From assembly GCF_000526395.1 (NCBI RefSeq), contig NZ_JAFZ01000001.1, positions 496,001-560,000 on the forward strand: a DNA stretch of 64,000 nt. The letters are read 5' to 3'. The notes beneath the pieces were generated by a model, which saw only the letters and a program-made list of their open reading frames with translations, did no database searches and was not told the DNA's origin. Both the position numbers and the translations under genes were made by a program. This DNA is from Aminobacterium mobile DSM 12262 (GTDB lineage: Bacteria; Synergistota; Synergistia; Synergistales; Aminobacteriaceae). How positions within the stretch are numbered: the first letter of the stretch is position 1; the number at the start of each line of letters is the position of its first letter. Below, one piece after another: positions 1-9,697 of the stretch.

Positions 1-214
1 TAATTTACTGTATTATACACCTATTCTAGGAATGTCGAAAAGATAATTTTTCTATGATATAATGTTTTGTGTTTTTTAATATTATGATCATTTATGAATA
101 TGTTCGGTGACTTCTTATGATGGATGCCTGTTTTTGTTTACTCCCTTTCTAGGAGCGAGAAGAACAGGTATAATATTTTTATGTCATGATGCCCAGAGGA
201 GGATTACGCTCTTA

Positions 215-1348
215 ATGGAGAATAATAAAGGGAAACGAGCTCAAAGAGAAGTAACAAGAGAAGAACTTTCGAACTATATGTGTAAGGTTCGAGAGCTTAT
301 TCAAGAAGGCCAAAACAAAGGTTTTGTGACACAAAAAGACATAGAGAAATATATCCCCATCGACTTCTGGAATGCAGAGGTATTGGAGAATGTAGTGTCT
401 AATCTTATGGAGTTGGGGATAGAGGTCATTGATGAGGAAGGGAAAGAGCGAGGTAGAGCAGAAGCGGAGGAAGAGGCTCTTCAGCCTGCTGAAGCTGAGA
501 TCGGCAAACTTGACGATATTCCTCTCACTGATCCTGTTCGCATGTATTTGCGAGAGATAGGAAAGGTCCCTCTCCTAGAACCAGAAGAAGAGGTGGATTT
601 GGCGAAGAGAGTAGAGGCTGGGGAGGAAGATGCAAAAAGGCAGATTATAGATGCGAACCTTCGTCTTGTCGTGAGCATCGCTAAAAAATATATTGGGCGC
701 GGGATGCTTTTTCTTGATCTTATTCAAGAAGGCAATTTGGGGCTTATTCGTGCCGTAGAGAAGTTTGATTATCGAAAAGGTTTTAAATTTAGTACCTACG
801 CTACATGGTGGATTCGCCAGGCTATTACTCGAGCTATAGCTGATCAGGCAAGAACTATTAGGGTTCCTGTCCATATGGTAGAGACTATCAATAAGATGGT
901 GCGAGTGTCTCGACAGCTTGTGCAGAAATTAGGGCGGGAACCGACAGACGAGGAAATTGCAGCAGAGATGGAGATAGAACCAACAAAGGTCGAAGAGATT
1001 AGAAGAATTGCTCAACTCCCAGTCTCTCTTGAAACTCCAATAGGAGAAGAAGAGGATAGCCAGTTAGGAGATTTTATTGAAGATAGAGACTTGCCTAGTC
1101 CAGAAGAAGCGGCGGCGAGCCATTTGCTTCATGAACAAATTGATGAGATGTTAGAAGCTCTTTCTGACCGTGAAAGAGAAGTGCTTCAATATCGTTTCGG
1201 TTTAGAAGATGGCCGTTCCTATACGTTAGAAGAGGTTGGCAAGCGGTTTGGAGTAACCCGAGAGCGGATCCGTCAAATTGAGGCAAAGGCCTTGAGAAAA
1301 CTACGCCATCCTAGCCGTAGCAAAAAGCTCAGGGACTTTCTCGACTAA
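215..1348 (+). CDS. rpoD: RNA polymerase primary sigma factor (sigma-70 / SigA)
   Basis: Primary sigma factor that directs core RNA polymerase to housekeeping promoters. About 377 residues, the compact length typical of SigA outside proteobacteria. A short region 1.1-like stretch lies near residues 10-60. Region 1.2 follows ([16 protein letters not shown]), then region 2 with the core-binding and -10 recognition helices ([32 protein letters not shown]), region 3, and a C-terminal region 4 helix-turn-helix ([20 protein letters not shown]). The reading frame is open back to 107, but the start at 215 is preferred because AGAGGAGGA precedes it (gap of about 11 nt) and the protein then begins like other SigA proteins. 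Possible -10 boxes TATAAT lie at 58-63 and 169-174 upstream, with poor -35 matches. The 1-214 region holds no other recognisable gene. Identity is very secure; the exact start less so. Confidence 0.96.
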   Translation: MENNKGKRAQREVTREELSNYMCKVRELIQEGQNKGFVTQKDIEKYIPIDFWNAEVLENVVSNLMELGIEVIDEEGKERGRAEAEEEALQPAEAEIGKLDDIPLTDPVRMYLREIGKVPLLEPEEEVDLAKRVEAGEEDAKRQIIDANLRLVVSIAKKYIGRGMLFLDLIQEGNLGLIRAVEKFDYRKGFKFSTYATWWIRQAITRAIADQARTIRVPVHMVETINKMVRVSRQLVQKLGREPTDEEIAAEMEIEPTKVEEIRRIAQLPVSLETPIGEEEDSQLGDFIEDRDLPSPEEAAASHLLHEQIDEMLEALSDREREVLQYRFGLEDGRSYTLEEVGKRFGVTRERIRQIEAKALRKLRHPSRSKKLRDFLD

Positions 1349-1367
1349 TTGAGAATTTCAGTTGCTG

Positions 1368-1396
1368 AGGCGCGCTTTAAGGGCGCGCTTTTTTTA
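1368..1396 (+). terminator. Intrinsic terminator after rpoD
   Basis: GC-rich hairpin with arms GCGCGC (1370-1375 and 1383-1388), extended by a G-T and an A-T pair, followed by a run of seven T. It lies 20 nt past the rpoD stop codon. Confidence 0.92.
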
Positions 1397-1458
1397 TAAT
1401 ATTTAAGACGTCGAGATAGTTTTTTTAATATAAAAATCTGAAGGAGGAGTGCATAAAA

Positions 1459-1737
1459 TTGGCGGGAAAAATCTTTGAAGCTATTATGATTATTTGTTTT
1501 GGTATGGCGTGGCCAGCTGCTATTTATAAGTCTTGGGCGTCACGAAGTACGGGAGGTAAGAGTCTCTCTTTTTTATGCATCATTTTGATCGGGTACGTTG
1601 CAGGAATATTACATGTTATTTTAGATAGCGAAGGTTTTAGCTGGATTCTGGTTTTGTACATTTTAAATACTCTTATGGTGTCTATCGATACGTGTCTTTA
1701 TTTTAGAAACAGGCGGATTGAGCGAAAACTTAAGTAG
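1459..1737 (+). CDS. Small membrane protein, PQ-loop / SemiSWEET-like
   Basis: A 92-residue protein starting at TTG, with a strong AAGGAGGAG ribosome binding site 9 nt before it. Three hydrophobic segments are visible (about residues 5-22, 37-55 and 60-80). Between segments 1 and 2 sits a P-x-x-IYKSW...RSTGGKSLSF stretch, the pattern seen at the first loop of PQ-loop proteins such as SemiSWEETs. These are three-helix subunits that dimerise to carry small solutes. The classical PQ pair is replaced by PA here, so family membership is an inference from the flanking pattern and topology. The gene lies between rpoD and a sensor gene, 27 nt upstream of the latter, and is probably co-transcribed with it. 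Substrate unknown. Confidence 0.6.
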   Translation: MAGKIFEAIMIICFGMAWPAAIYKSWASRSTGGKSLSFLCIILIGYVAGILHVILDSEGFSWILVLYILNTLMVSIDTCLYFRNRRIERKLK

Positions 1738-1764
1738 ATAGAATAGTTTTTTGCGAGGTGTTTA

Positions 1765-3945
1765 ATGAAAGCCAGAGCGGAGAGCCAACCTCAAAAAGGT
1801 GTAATACTTCTAGTAGGAAAAGACGACGGTACAAGCCAAGAGATAGAGCTCGTTTTTAAAAAAAATGCCTGCCCGTTTTTAGCAGTAACAGGACTTCATG
1901 TTGCTCTCCAGACGGCACGGGACGTTCATCCTTTTTTATCGATCGTAAATCTTTCTCTTGTTACCGATGCTGAGAGTGTAATGCTTGTTCGACGTTTGGA
2001 GGAGTTTTCTGTGGCTGGGGTAGCTTTTTTAGTCGATGTTTTTGAAGAGAGGTCTTACAATTTTGCGCGGGAAGTACAAAGCGCATCTTTTCTTTTCCCC
2101 CCAAGCGACGAAGATAAAGGACGTATACTTGTAAATGGACTTATTTCTTCTATGAACAGGTTTTCTGATGGATGTTGCAGGCATGAGTTCGACACGTCTC
2201 CTAAAGTAGTTCCTATAGCCGTTTGGACTCAAGATTTTTCTGATCAAAGAAAATTTTTACAAGAAATATTCTCCTCTCAAGTTCAAGAAGATATACAGTC
2301 TTTTCTTTTAAAAAATCCACACGTGCTTCGTTCTTGTGTGGCTCTGGGGAAAATTATTGATGCTGATCGTCACACCCTTGATTTTTTTGGAGTCTCTTCT
2401 TTAAAGGAGCTGCAAGGTCTTTTTCAATCCCCCTTCTCGTATGAAGAGGAACTCTTCCTTGCGGACCAATATGAAGCGTTATTGAAAGGGAAAAGATATT
2501 TTGAAAGAGATCTTGTTTTAACGTCCTCAGACGGATCCCCTTCAAATTCTTTTTTAATAAAATGGTCTCTCCCTTGTGGATCTTCCGATTACTCTGCTGT
2601 TCATGTGGTGGCTTTAGACATTTCTTCTATTCGTCGAAGTTTTTTCCAATTGGAGCTAGAGAAGAAAAAATTTGAAAAAATTTTTCAAGATTCTCCTGCA
2701 GGGATTGTTATAGCAGATCCCTTTTTCCGGACCTTGGAAGTAAATGATGCATTTTTGCATATGTTTGGTTTTGAATCCCGGGAAGAAGCCTTATCTTATC
2801 CTATGAGAGAAAGCATCGTGCCGCCTCGTTTCCATGCCCAAGCAGTTTCTATCGGTCGCATGGTCTTAGAAGGGAAGAAGGTTTTTCTTGAGACCCAACG
2901 ATGTAAGAGAAATGGGGAGACAATAGATGTCTTTTTAAACTGCTCTCCTCTCACGATGCCAGGTGGGGTTGCGGCGATCTGTTATCTTTATACAGATATT
3001 TCTGAAAAGAAGCGAGAAGAGAAACTTCTTCGGAGGAAGCTCAAAGTGGAACAAATGATCTCAGAAGTTTCTGCAGATATTTTAAATTATCCCTCTTTAG
3101 AAAAAGCACTAGCGAACTCTCTTCATAAAATGGCCTCTTATATGGAGGTCGATCGTATAACCTATTTATTGAAAAAAGATGGCCAAATGGAATATTTAGC
3201 AGAGTGGTGTGCTCGTTCCGTCCCTTCTCTTCGCCCCAGACTTGAAAGGGAAGAGAGTTTTTCTTTGATGGATGTAGATCCCTGGTTTAGAGGTCAAATA
3301 GAAAAAAGAGATGTAGTTTATATTAAAGATAGAGAACATCTTCCCGTGGAAGCAGAAAAGACAAAGCGGATTCTTGAAGAGTATGAGATTTGTTCTCTAG
3401 TAACGATTCCATATCGATTTCGCGGAGAAATTGTAGGTAGTATCAGTTTTGAGCGCCTTAATTCCAACTTTTCTTGGACTAAAAGTGAACTTGCCCTATT
3501 TGATTTATTTTCAGAGATGCTTTCCAGTTTAAAATCTAGAGATGCGGCCTATGAACTTCTTCGAGAGGATAGGGAGAAATATAGAAGACTATTTATGCAG
3601 ATACAGGAACCTTTTTCTCTATTTGATGTTCTTCTCGACTCTAATGGCAAGCTACATGATCTGCGTTTTATAGAACATAATGAACAGGCATATATATTTC
3701 TTGAGAAGTATGGTTATGGTGATGTTATTGGGCGGACGGTGAAAGAGCTTTTTCCTAAAATAGACAGCTCTTTTGAGGAGATAGCAAGATATGTTGTGAC
3801 AAGTGGGGAACCACGGACTTTTGTTTTTTATAGCCATGTTTTTGCCGTTCCTCTGACGGTGAGCTGCTTTGTGCCTCAAAGAGGACGCCTTGCTCTTCTT
3901 TTTATTTATGACCATAAAATAGAGAAAAGAGAAACACGGGATTAA
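1765..3945 (+). CDS. Multidomain PAS/GAF sensor protein without a visible output domain
   Basis: A 726-residue cytoplasmic protein. Residues about 10-130 resemble a receiver-like fold but lack a clear phosphoacceptor pattern. Residues about 170-300 form a degenerate PAS-like segment. A good PAS domain follows (about 305-420, FQDSPAGIVIADPFF, ending DISEKKREE). Next is a GAF domain (about 430-600, with SLVTIPYRFRGEIVGSISFE near its end), and a final PAS-like domain (about 610-720) ends the protein. No histidine kinase, GGDEF, EAL, HD-GYP or DNA-binding module is visible, so it must signal through a partner or be a stand-alone ligand sensor. No membrane segment. It starts at ATG after GCGAGGTG. 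The upstream PQ-loop gene is 27 nt away. Function cannot be named more precisely. Confidence 0.75.
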   Translation: MKARAESQPQKGVILLVGKDDGTSQEIELVFKKNACPFLAVTGLHVALQTARDVHPFLSIVNLSLVTDAESVMLVRRLEEFSVAGVAFLVDVFEERSYNFAREVQSASFLFPPSDEDKGRILVNGLISSMNRFSDGCCRHEFDTSPKVVPIAVWTQDFSDQRKFLQEIFSSQVQEDIQSFLLKNPHVLRSCVALGKIIDADRHTLDFFGVSSLKELQGLFQSPFSYEEELFLADQYEALLKGKRYFERDLVLTSSDGSPSNSFLIKWSLPCGSSDYSAVHVVALDISSIRRSFFQLELEKKKFEKIFQDSPAGIVIADPFFRTLEVNDAFLHMFGFESREEALSYPMRESIVPPRFHAQAVSIGRMVLEGKKVFLETQRCKRNGETIDVFLNCSPLTMPGGVAAICYLYTDISEKKREEKLLRRKLKVEQMISEVSADILNYPSLEKALANSLHKMASYMEVDRITYLLKKDGQMEYLAEWCARSVPSLRPRLEREESFSLMDVDPWFRGQIEKRDVVYIKDREHLPVEAEKTKRILEEYEICSLVTIPYRFRGEIVGSISFERLNSNFSWTKSELALFDLFSEMLSSLKSRDAAYELLREDREKYRRLFMQIQEPFSLFDVLLDSNGKLHDLRFIEHNEQAYIFLEKYGYGDVIGRTVKELFPKIDSSFEEIARYVVTSGEPRTFVFYSHVFAVPLTVSCFVPQRGRLALLFIYDHKIEKRETRD

Positions 3946-3989
3946 AAATAGAGGAACGGACCCTCTGATTTTTCTTGCGATTATAGTGA

Positions 3990-4023
3990 AATAAGCAGCA
4001 GGGGGAATCCCCTTGCTGCTTAT
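3990..4023. terminator. Bidirectional hairpin between convergent genes
   Basis: Long hairpin with arms ATAAGCAGCA and TGCTGCTTAT extended by GGGG/CCCC. It separates the convergent sensor and chemoreceptor genes. Its right arm overlaps the chemoreceptor stop codon. T-runs are short on both sides, so it may act mainly as a barrier and mRNA end stabiliser. Confidence 0.65.
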
Positions 4024-5783
4024 TCAGCTTTTTTAAACCATTTTTTGAACAATAAGTCACGTTTCTTTATTATTATTTCGTCAAGAAAAGCTTTCATTTG
4101 GGGAGCGATGTCTTTGGGCATCATAACGCCAAAATGTTCTCTAGCAAGTAATCCCCCTACCTGTGTTAAAGTTGGCATTTCTGCAGAATATTGTAAAAAG
4201 ACGGGAGTTTCCAAAATACAGGCATCAATAGCTCCTTTTTTGAGCTTGTTAATGATTTCTCCCCATGTTTCTAAGGGAAAAATTTTATTTTGTGGAAATT
4301 CTTTCTTCCCCACTATCTCACCAGTTTTCCCTTTTAGAACGCCAAGAGAACATCCCCTCAAGTGAGAATGGGCTGTATATTTTTTTTCTGCGAGACTTGC
4401 TGCTACCTGACCGCTAGCGACATACCATGTTGAGAAGGTTACGTGATGTGCTCTTTCTGGCAGTTTCGTAATAGGGGAAATAATAATGTCACATGAAGGC
4501 CAACCTTTTCCTTCCCATATTCCTGTCATTGTTCCTTCTTCGCCTTTTCCCCATTCCAGGGGAACAACTTGAAGGCTAACACCAAGAGCCGAGGCAACAG
4601 CCTGAGCTAAATCTACGTCAAGTCCTTCCACGCGGGTTCCCTTCCAAAAGTGAAAAAGTCCCCAATCAGAATGGTCGATGCCTATTGATATGTATCCCTT
4701 CTCTTTGACTGTGCGGATATGAAGGCTTGAAGAGCTTTCAAGAGCTGAAAGAGCTTTTTTCTGAAGCGTCGTTGCCATAGATTCCAGATTTGTTACTCGA
4801 TCGGTACTTGCGGCTACAGTATTGGTTTGTTCTTGAATAGAGGCATTAATATTGGAAAGCTTATTAGATTGGCTAAGAACAAGGTCTGTAATTTCGCCAG
4901 TAGCTTTTGATACTTTTTCTATAACTGTGGCTTGTTCCAGTACGATACTGCTGGTTTCTGAAAGTTTTTCTAGAACTCCAGTGACAGCGTTTAGCATCGT
5001 ATCCAACCCCTCTCTGCTTCGAAGGGATTGGTCTTGAGCCTGAGTTACGGCCTGTTCTGCCATGTTGATTCTTGTATAGCCCTTTTCTGCTGTGTTCTGG
5101 ATGGCCTGTGCAAGGGAGCCTATTTGCGACGCTGCCTGGGCTGACTGCACTGCGAGTTTGCGAACTTCTTCTGCTACTACGGCGAATCCTCGCCCTGCTT
5201 CTCCAGCTCGGGCTGCTTCTATAGCGGCATTAAGGGAGAGCAGATTCGTCTGGTCAGCTACTCCAGAAATAGCTTTTACGATTTGTCCTATATTTTGGCT
5301 TACAGAAAGCATCTGTTTAATAGCTTCTGCTACAGAGGCTGTGGATTCTACCACTGCTCCAATTGCCTTCTCTGAGTCGGCAGTTAAAGTTCGATTTTCA
5401 TGGGCCTGGTGACGAATCATTTCTCCTTGATTCGCCATATCGCTGATAAGAGTAGCTGTTTCTTTTGCAGAATCGGCCATTTCCTTGAGCTGTTGATCTG
5501 ATTCTTTTGCCAAGTTCCCAAGATTTTGTGCACTTTGAGCTACAGCATTGACATTTTCAGAGATGGCGTTCATGGACGAAACATTATCAGCCATAAGTAT
5601 TTTCATATCTTCTGTGACTACATCGAGGCTAGATATTTCATCCCTAGCTCTGACGAGAAAATCTTTTAAATTTTTTTGAGGATTTAGAGCGGATTGAGAG
5701 GAAGAGCGAAGGGCGGGTAGTTTTTCGTTGGTGTTTTGTGCCCCCAATACTCGTGAGAATAATAGATGGAAACGAGTGGTCAT
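4020..5783 (-). CDS. Soluble methyl-accepting chemotaxis protein fused to a C-terminal solute-binding domain
   Basis: About 587 residues. The N-terminal part (about 35-350) is a chemoreceptor signalling coiled coil with the highly conserved hairpin tip ([20 protein letters not shown], then [15 protein letters not shown]) that contacts CheA and CheW. From about residue 365 to the end the protein matches an SBP_bac_3-type amino-acid-binding fold ([17 protein letters not shown], then [15 protein letters not shown] and CDIIISPIT). There is no signal peptide, no transmembrane helix and no HAMP domain, so both parts should be cytoplasmic. The order is also inverted relative to normal receptors, in which the ligand domain comes first and sits outside. 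Start taken at 5783 because GGGGGA precedes it; an in-frame ATG 15 nt upstream is possible. Inferred role: chemotaxis towards an internal metabolite, probably an amino acid. Confidence 0.88.
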   Translation of the reverse strand: MTTRFHLLFSRVLGAQNTNEKLPALRSSSQSALNPQKNLKDFLVRARDEISSLDVVTEDMKILMADNVSSMNAISENVNAVAQSAQNLGNLAKESDQQLKEMADSAKETATLISDMANQGEMIRHQAHENRTLTADSEKAIGAVVESTASVAEAIKQMLSVSQNIGQIVKAISGVADQTNLLSLNAAIEAARAGEAGRGFAVVAEEVRKLAVQSAQAASQIGSLAQAIQNTAEKGYTRINMAEQAVTQAQDQSLRSREGLDTMLNAVTGVLEKLSETSSIVLEQATVIEKVSKATGEITDLVLSQSNKLSNINASIQEQTNTVAASTDRVTNLESMATTLQKKALSALESSSSLHIRTVKEKGYISIGIDHSDWGLFHFWKGTRVEGLDVDLAQAVASALGVSLQVVPLEWGKGEEGTMTGIWEGKGWPSCDIIISPITKLPERAHHVTFSTWYVASGQVAASLAEKKYTAHSHLRGCSLGVLKGKTGEIVGKKEFPQNKIFPLETWGEIINKLKKGAIDACILETPVFLQYSAEMPTLTQVGGLLAREHFGVMMPKDIAPQMKAFLDEIIIKKRDLLFKKWFKKAE

Positions 5784-5837
5784 ACTTGTTCCCCCCATGT
5801 TAAAATTGAATACACAAAAATTATATCATATTTAACA

Positions 5838-5869
5838 TTAAAAAAGGAGAACCCTTGAGGATCCTCCTT
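5838..5869 (-). terminator. Terminator after the ferredoxin gene
   Basis: On the minus strand, AAGGAG and CTCCTT arms flank a short inner stem and are followed by TTTTTT. It lies about 50 nt past the ferredoxin stop codon. Confidence 0.7.
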
Positions 5870-5916
5870 AATAATTCCCACATATATTTTTGTTGCGTTG
5901 ATACCGTTGCTTTACT

Positions 5917-6090
5917 TTACTGGGAAATAGCGTTTACTGGGCAGACGGAAACGCAGCTTCCACACTCAATGCAGGTATCGGGATCAACTTCAGCTTTGCC
6001 GTCGTTCATGGAGATAGCTTCTACAGGGCATGTCCCTACACATGTTTCACATCCGACACATGCGTCTTTATCTACAACTGCTTTTGCCAT
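5917..6090 (-). CDS. 2x[4Fe-4S] ferredoxin
   Basis: A 57-residue protein of the clostridial ferredoxin type. Two CxxCxxCxxxCP motifs are present: CVGCETCVGTCPVEAI near residues 11-26 and CIECGSCVSVCPVNAI near residues 40-55. They bind two [4Fe-4S] clusters for low-potential electron transfer in the cytoplasm. GAGGGGG precedes the ATG. The gene lies 83 nt downstream of gpsA on the same strand but probably has its own promoter. In a fermenting anaerobe it would serve pyruvate or 2-oxo-acid oxidoreductases and hydrogenases; no such partner is in this window. Confidence 0.95.
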   Translation of the reverse strand: MAKAVVDKDACVGCETCVGTCPVEAISMNDGKAEVDPDTCIECGSCVSVCPVNAISQ

Positions 6091-6173
6091 TATGTATTAC
6101 CCCCTCCGTCAAGATATAAGCTTCACTTAGCGGATTATATAATACTTTAGTACCAGAGGCAACTTAAAGCCCT

Positions 6174-7184
6174 CTAAGACCAGAAAATGGCAGGCGGATA
6201 CTCTGGCTTGGGGTCTCGAGTTAAAAGGTTTTCAAGTTCTTCTCGAGGAGAAGTTCCTTGATAGAGTAGTCGATAAACAGATTCAGCTATCGGTAGCTCA
6301 ACACAATATTTTTGAGCTAGACGTACAACTGCTTGGACAGTAAAGGCTCCTTCCGCCACCTGACCTAAAATGGCTTTTGCTTCGTCGAGATTTTTCCCTT
6401 CGCCTAAAAGTTTTCCAAGTCTGAAGTTTCTCGAATGGAAACTGTAGCATGTTACGACTAAATCTCCAACGCCTGCAAGCCCGGCCAAAGTTAATGGGTG
6501 GGCTCCCATTTTTGCTCCCAGCCTCATTATTTCCGCCAAACCTCGACTGACCAGTGCTGCTGTAGCGTTATCTCCAAGTTCCATTGCCTTCGCAATTCCA
6601 GATGCAATTGCAATAACATTTTTTACTGCTCCACCTATCTCTACTCCTGCCACATCATTGCCAGTATAGACGCGAAATCTATTCCCATTAAAAAAAGACT
6701 GCCATTTTTCAGCTGTGTCCGGGAGAGAGGATGCTACTATCGTAGCGGTGGGAAGGTTTTTTATTACTTCCTCTGCGTGGCTCGGGCCAGAAATAACGGC
6801 ATACTGAGCATTTGGCATTATTTCTGATGAAATTTGGCTAATACGCATAAGCGTTTCGATTTCAAGTCCTTTTGCTGCATTGCAAAGCGAAAGAGGCGAA
6901 TCGAAAATATGAAGATCCTTCAAAAGGCCTCGTATCGTTTGAGTTGGGACGGCGAGAATCCAGTCTTGAGAAAATTCTGCCGCTTCCCGAAGATTCCATG
7001 TGGCATGGATATTATGGGAAAGAGGCGCGTCTTTCAGATAATCAGGGTTGCGCCCATTTATGTTAATAGCTTGGGCCTGAGCCTGCCTACGACACCAAAG
7101 GCAAACGTGGTGCCCGTTTTTTGCCAACACATTAGCTAGAGCAGTTCCCCAGCTACCAGCACCAAAAAGGGTAAGCGTTGCCAC
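6174..7184 (-). CDS. gpsA: Glycerol-3-phosphate dehydrogenase [NAD(P)+]
   Basis: Reduces dihydroxyacetone phosphate to sn-glycerol 3-phosphate for phospholipid synthesis. About 336 residues, normal for GpsA. The N-terminal Rossmann motif is FGAGSWGTALA. Further family marks are AAKGLE, ISGPSHAEEV, the catalytic lysine region GAVKNVIAIASGIA, and the C-terminal GLAGVGDLVVTCYS followed by SRNFRLG. The start is taken at GTG (7184), just after AAGGAGGA; the frame stays open 17 codons further upstream but without a ribosome binding site. It is transcribed away from the divergent diguanylate cyclase gene. Confidence 0.96.
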   Translation of the reverse strand: MATLTLFGAGSWGTALANVLAKNGHHVCLWCRRQAQAQAININGRNPDYLKDAPLSHNIHATWNLREAAEFSQDWILAVPTQTIRGLLKDLHIFDSPLSLCNAAKGLEIETLMRISQISSEIMPNAQYAVISGPSHAEEVIKNLPTATIVASSLPDTAEKWQSFFNGNRFRVYTGNDVAGVEIGGAVKNVIAIASGIAKAMELGDNATAALVSRGLAEIMRLGAKMGAHPLTLAGLAGVGDLVVTCYSFHSRNFRLGKLLGEGKNLDEAKAILGQVAEGAFTVQAVVRLAQKYCVELPIAESVYRLLYQGTSPREELENLLTRDPKPEYPPAIFWS

Positions 7185-7295
7185 GTACCATTCCTCCTTC
7201 TGTAATTTATAAAACAAAACTTTATATCTACTCACAAACTTTTTTCATATTAATGTTACAATACAAAAAGAATATATCACCTTGGAGGTGCTTGG

Positions 7296-9665
7296 TTGCA
7301 GGATTGGTGGGGTGGCGTGCTGCTTCTTGTCTTTTCGACGGCCGGACTCCTTTTAGGGAAGGGGACTATCTACGGAGCGAGTATGTTCCCTATAACCCTC
7401 ATTATCCTCTTCCCAACGGTCTCTATATTAGCATCAAGACGTGCCGGAGCGATTCTTTTGCTTCTAGCTTCGCTCTTCCTTCCTGCGTATGTATATCTAT
7501 CTGGACTTCCTATAGCAACAGCCATTCCATTATATGTCATGATCGGGGCAATGTACGGAATTTCTAAATTTCTATGGCGACGTACTTCTCGAGAGATGAC
7601 AGTTTTTCTTGAATGTATACATCAAGTTGGCGCAGCTTCTGGTATAGAAGAAGCCTGTCTGCCCGCCTTGGATCTTATACATCGCCTTCTGTCTGATAGT
7701 AGCCCTTCTATTGCTCTTTTTGACGAGGAAAAATGTGTTTTTCAATTGTATTGTAAAGAGGAGGAGTATTGTGGAGAGGGGGTAGATCCGGATGGAACGC
7801 TCCCTTTAGGCGATAATGTGTGCTCAAAAGTGTATGAGACAGGGGATCCTATAGTAATAGATGACGTGAAACGTCACCCCCTTTATGTGGAAGGAGTGCC
7901 TGGCGCTCGGTCGGAGCTGGTTGTTCCTATTATATGGCGAGGACAAAAATATGGAGTTATTAATGTAGAGTCGAAAAAACCGGGGTGTTTTTCTAATGCG
8001 GATCTTCGAAGCCTCCGCTTTTTTGCGGCTATTTTAGGAGAAGTTTTTTCTCATTTAAAAGTAGAGAGTAAGCTTGAAAGAAATATTTGTGAATTAGAAA
8101 GAGCGAATACGGCTTTTTCTTCCACTAAAAAAGCCCTGTCTTGTGCTTTAGAAGTTACCAGAGAACAAAAAGAAAATTTAGAAGCCCTTCTTAAAAGGCT
8201 TCGCGATCTCTTCGATATAGTAAAAGCCATGTCTCTTTGCCCTTCTTTGGATTCTCTTTTCCCTCTAATCGCCCAACTTCTTTCTCAAAGGTTAGGGTAT
8301 AAGAATGTTTATGTTTTTTCTCGACGCTCTTTTGGCGGTGAGATCACTCTTCAGTCGTCAGTAGGTAGTTTACCTGAGGAGCTTAAAGATCTTAAAAGCC
8401 TGGGGAGAGGGGTTCTTCGAAAAGTTTTGGAAACTGGGGAATCGTACCTTATGACTGACGTTTTAAAAGATCCCAACTACTTGAATCTCGACAATGAAGT
8501 GCGTTCCGAATTGATTGTTCCTGTGATGTCGAATAATGGTTTATGGGGTGCTATTGCTGTAGATGACGATCATATTGGGGGCATAACTCGACAAGATGAA
8601 GAGTTGCTTGGGGTCGTGACGTCGCATTTAGCGCTGGAGCTTGAAAATAAGGAATCTTTTGCCAGGCTTAGCAGAGAACTGAACAGGTTGAGAGCTCTTT
8701 TGGATATAGTGCAATTTGTATCTGGAGAAAAATTTGATGTAACTCGAGTGGCTAATCAGGTTGTAAAAATGTTTTCTTCAGTTTTTTGTTATGAAAAAAT
8801 AACGTTTTTTTTGGTGGAGGAAGGGGACGAAGGCAAGCCATTCTTTCTCAAGGCTTTGGCGTCTAATTTTGTGGAAACTGAAGCGCTATCGTCTTTTTCT
8901 CAAAAACTTTATGAAAGTGGAGGTGGACAGGTTTCCAAGGCTGTAGAAAGTCAACGGATTATTAATACTCCGAACCTTAAACAGTCACCTTTTTATGTCA
9001 ACCTTTCTACGCGTATTACTACATCTCAGCTTGATATACCTATCTCTTTTGCAGGTAAGGTCTATGCGGTTATTTCTATGGAGAGCAATATTCCTTTCGA
9101 TAGAAGTGATGAAGATTTCTTCCTGATCCTCTCCAAACATTTAGGAGCTCTTCTAGCCTTGCAGTCTATAATAGAAGAAACGAAGAGGAAAGCTCTTGTG
9201 GATGATTTAACAGAGCTCTGGAATCGACGGTACCTGACAATTCGTTTGGCTGAGGAACAGTCTCGTTATGATAGGAATGGAGAGCCTGCTTGCGTTGTAA
9301 TGATCGATATGAGAGATTTTAAACAAGTGAATGATAGGTACGGCCATTTTGTAGGAGATCGAGTTTTGAAGGCTTTTTCTGCTTTCATATCTCATGCAGT
9401 GAGAGCTGAAGACATTGTCGGTCGTTTAGGTGGAGATGAGTTCTTGATAGTTTTACCGGGAACAACTAAAAATCAGGCCCTTCTTCTTATAAAACGACTC
9501 AAGCAGGAAACGGTATCTTTTAGCGTGCCAGGTATAGAATGTCCTATTTGGGCTGATTTTGGCGTCGCGTCAGTGCCGGAGGATACCTTGTCTTTTCACG
9601 AAGCCTTGAGAATTGCTGACCAGAGAATGTATGAAGAGAAAATAAGGCGAAAAGACATAGATTGA
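7296..9665 (+). CDS. Membrane-anchored multi-GAF diguanylate cyclase
   Basis: Makes cyclic di-GMP from two GTP. About 789 residues, starting at TTG after GGAGGTG. The N-terminal 100 residues are strongly hydrophobic (about four helices). GAF domains then appear around 110-250 (ending SELVVPIIWRGQKYGVINVE), 300-455 (SELIVPVMSNNGLWGAIAVD) and 465-620 (LDIPISFAGKVYAVISME), with a coiled coil after the first. The C-terminal GGDEF domain (about 630-789) begins DDLTELWNRRYL and carries an intact GRLGGDEF active site. An RAED lies five residues before GGDEF, matching the RxxD inhibitory site, so the enzyme is probably active and product-inhibited. It is followed 32 nt later by a histidine kinase gene, suggesting one signalling unit. 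Ligands of the GAF domains are unknown. Confidence 0.93.
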   Translation: MQDWWGGVLLLVFSTAGLLLGKGTIYGASMFPITLIILFPTVSILASRRAGAILLLLASLFLPAYVYLSGLPIATAIPLYVMIGAMYGISKFLWRRTSREMTVFLECIHQVGAASGIEEACLPALDLIHRLLSDSSPSIALFDEEKCVFQLYCKEEEYCGEGVDPDGTLPLGDNVCSKVYETGDPIVIDDVKRHPLYVEGVPGARSELVVPIIWRGQKYGVINVESKKPGCFSNADLRSLRFFAAILGEVFSHLKVESKLERNICELERANTAFSSTKKALSCALEVTREQKENLEALLKRLRDLFDIVKAMSLCPSLDSLFPLIAQLLSQRLGYKNVYVFSRRSFGGEITLQSSVGSLPEELKDLKSLGRGVLRKVLETGESYLMTDVLKDPNYLNLDNEVRSELIVPVMSNNGLWGAIAVDDDHIGGITRQDEELLGVVTSHLALELENKESFARLSRELNRLRALLDIVQFVSGEKFDVTRVANQVVKMFSSVFCYEKITFFLVEEGDEGKPFFLKALASNFVETEALSSFSQKLYESGGGQVSKAVESQRIINTPNLKQSPFYVNLSTRITTSQLDIPISFAGKVYAVISMESNIPFDRSDEDFFLILSKHLGALLALQSIIEETKRKALVDDLTELWNRRYLTIRLAEEQSRYDRNGEPACVVMIDMRDFKQVNDRYGHFVGDRVLKAFSAFISHAVRAEDIVGRLGGDEFLIVLPGTTKNQALLLIKRLKQETVSFSVPGIECPIWADFGVASVPEDTLSFHEALRIADQRMYEEKIRRKDID

Positions 9666-9697
9666 AATGTTTTTTCGAAAGGAAGATATGAGAGATT

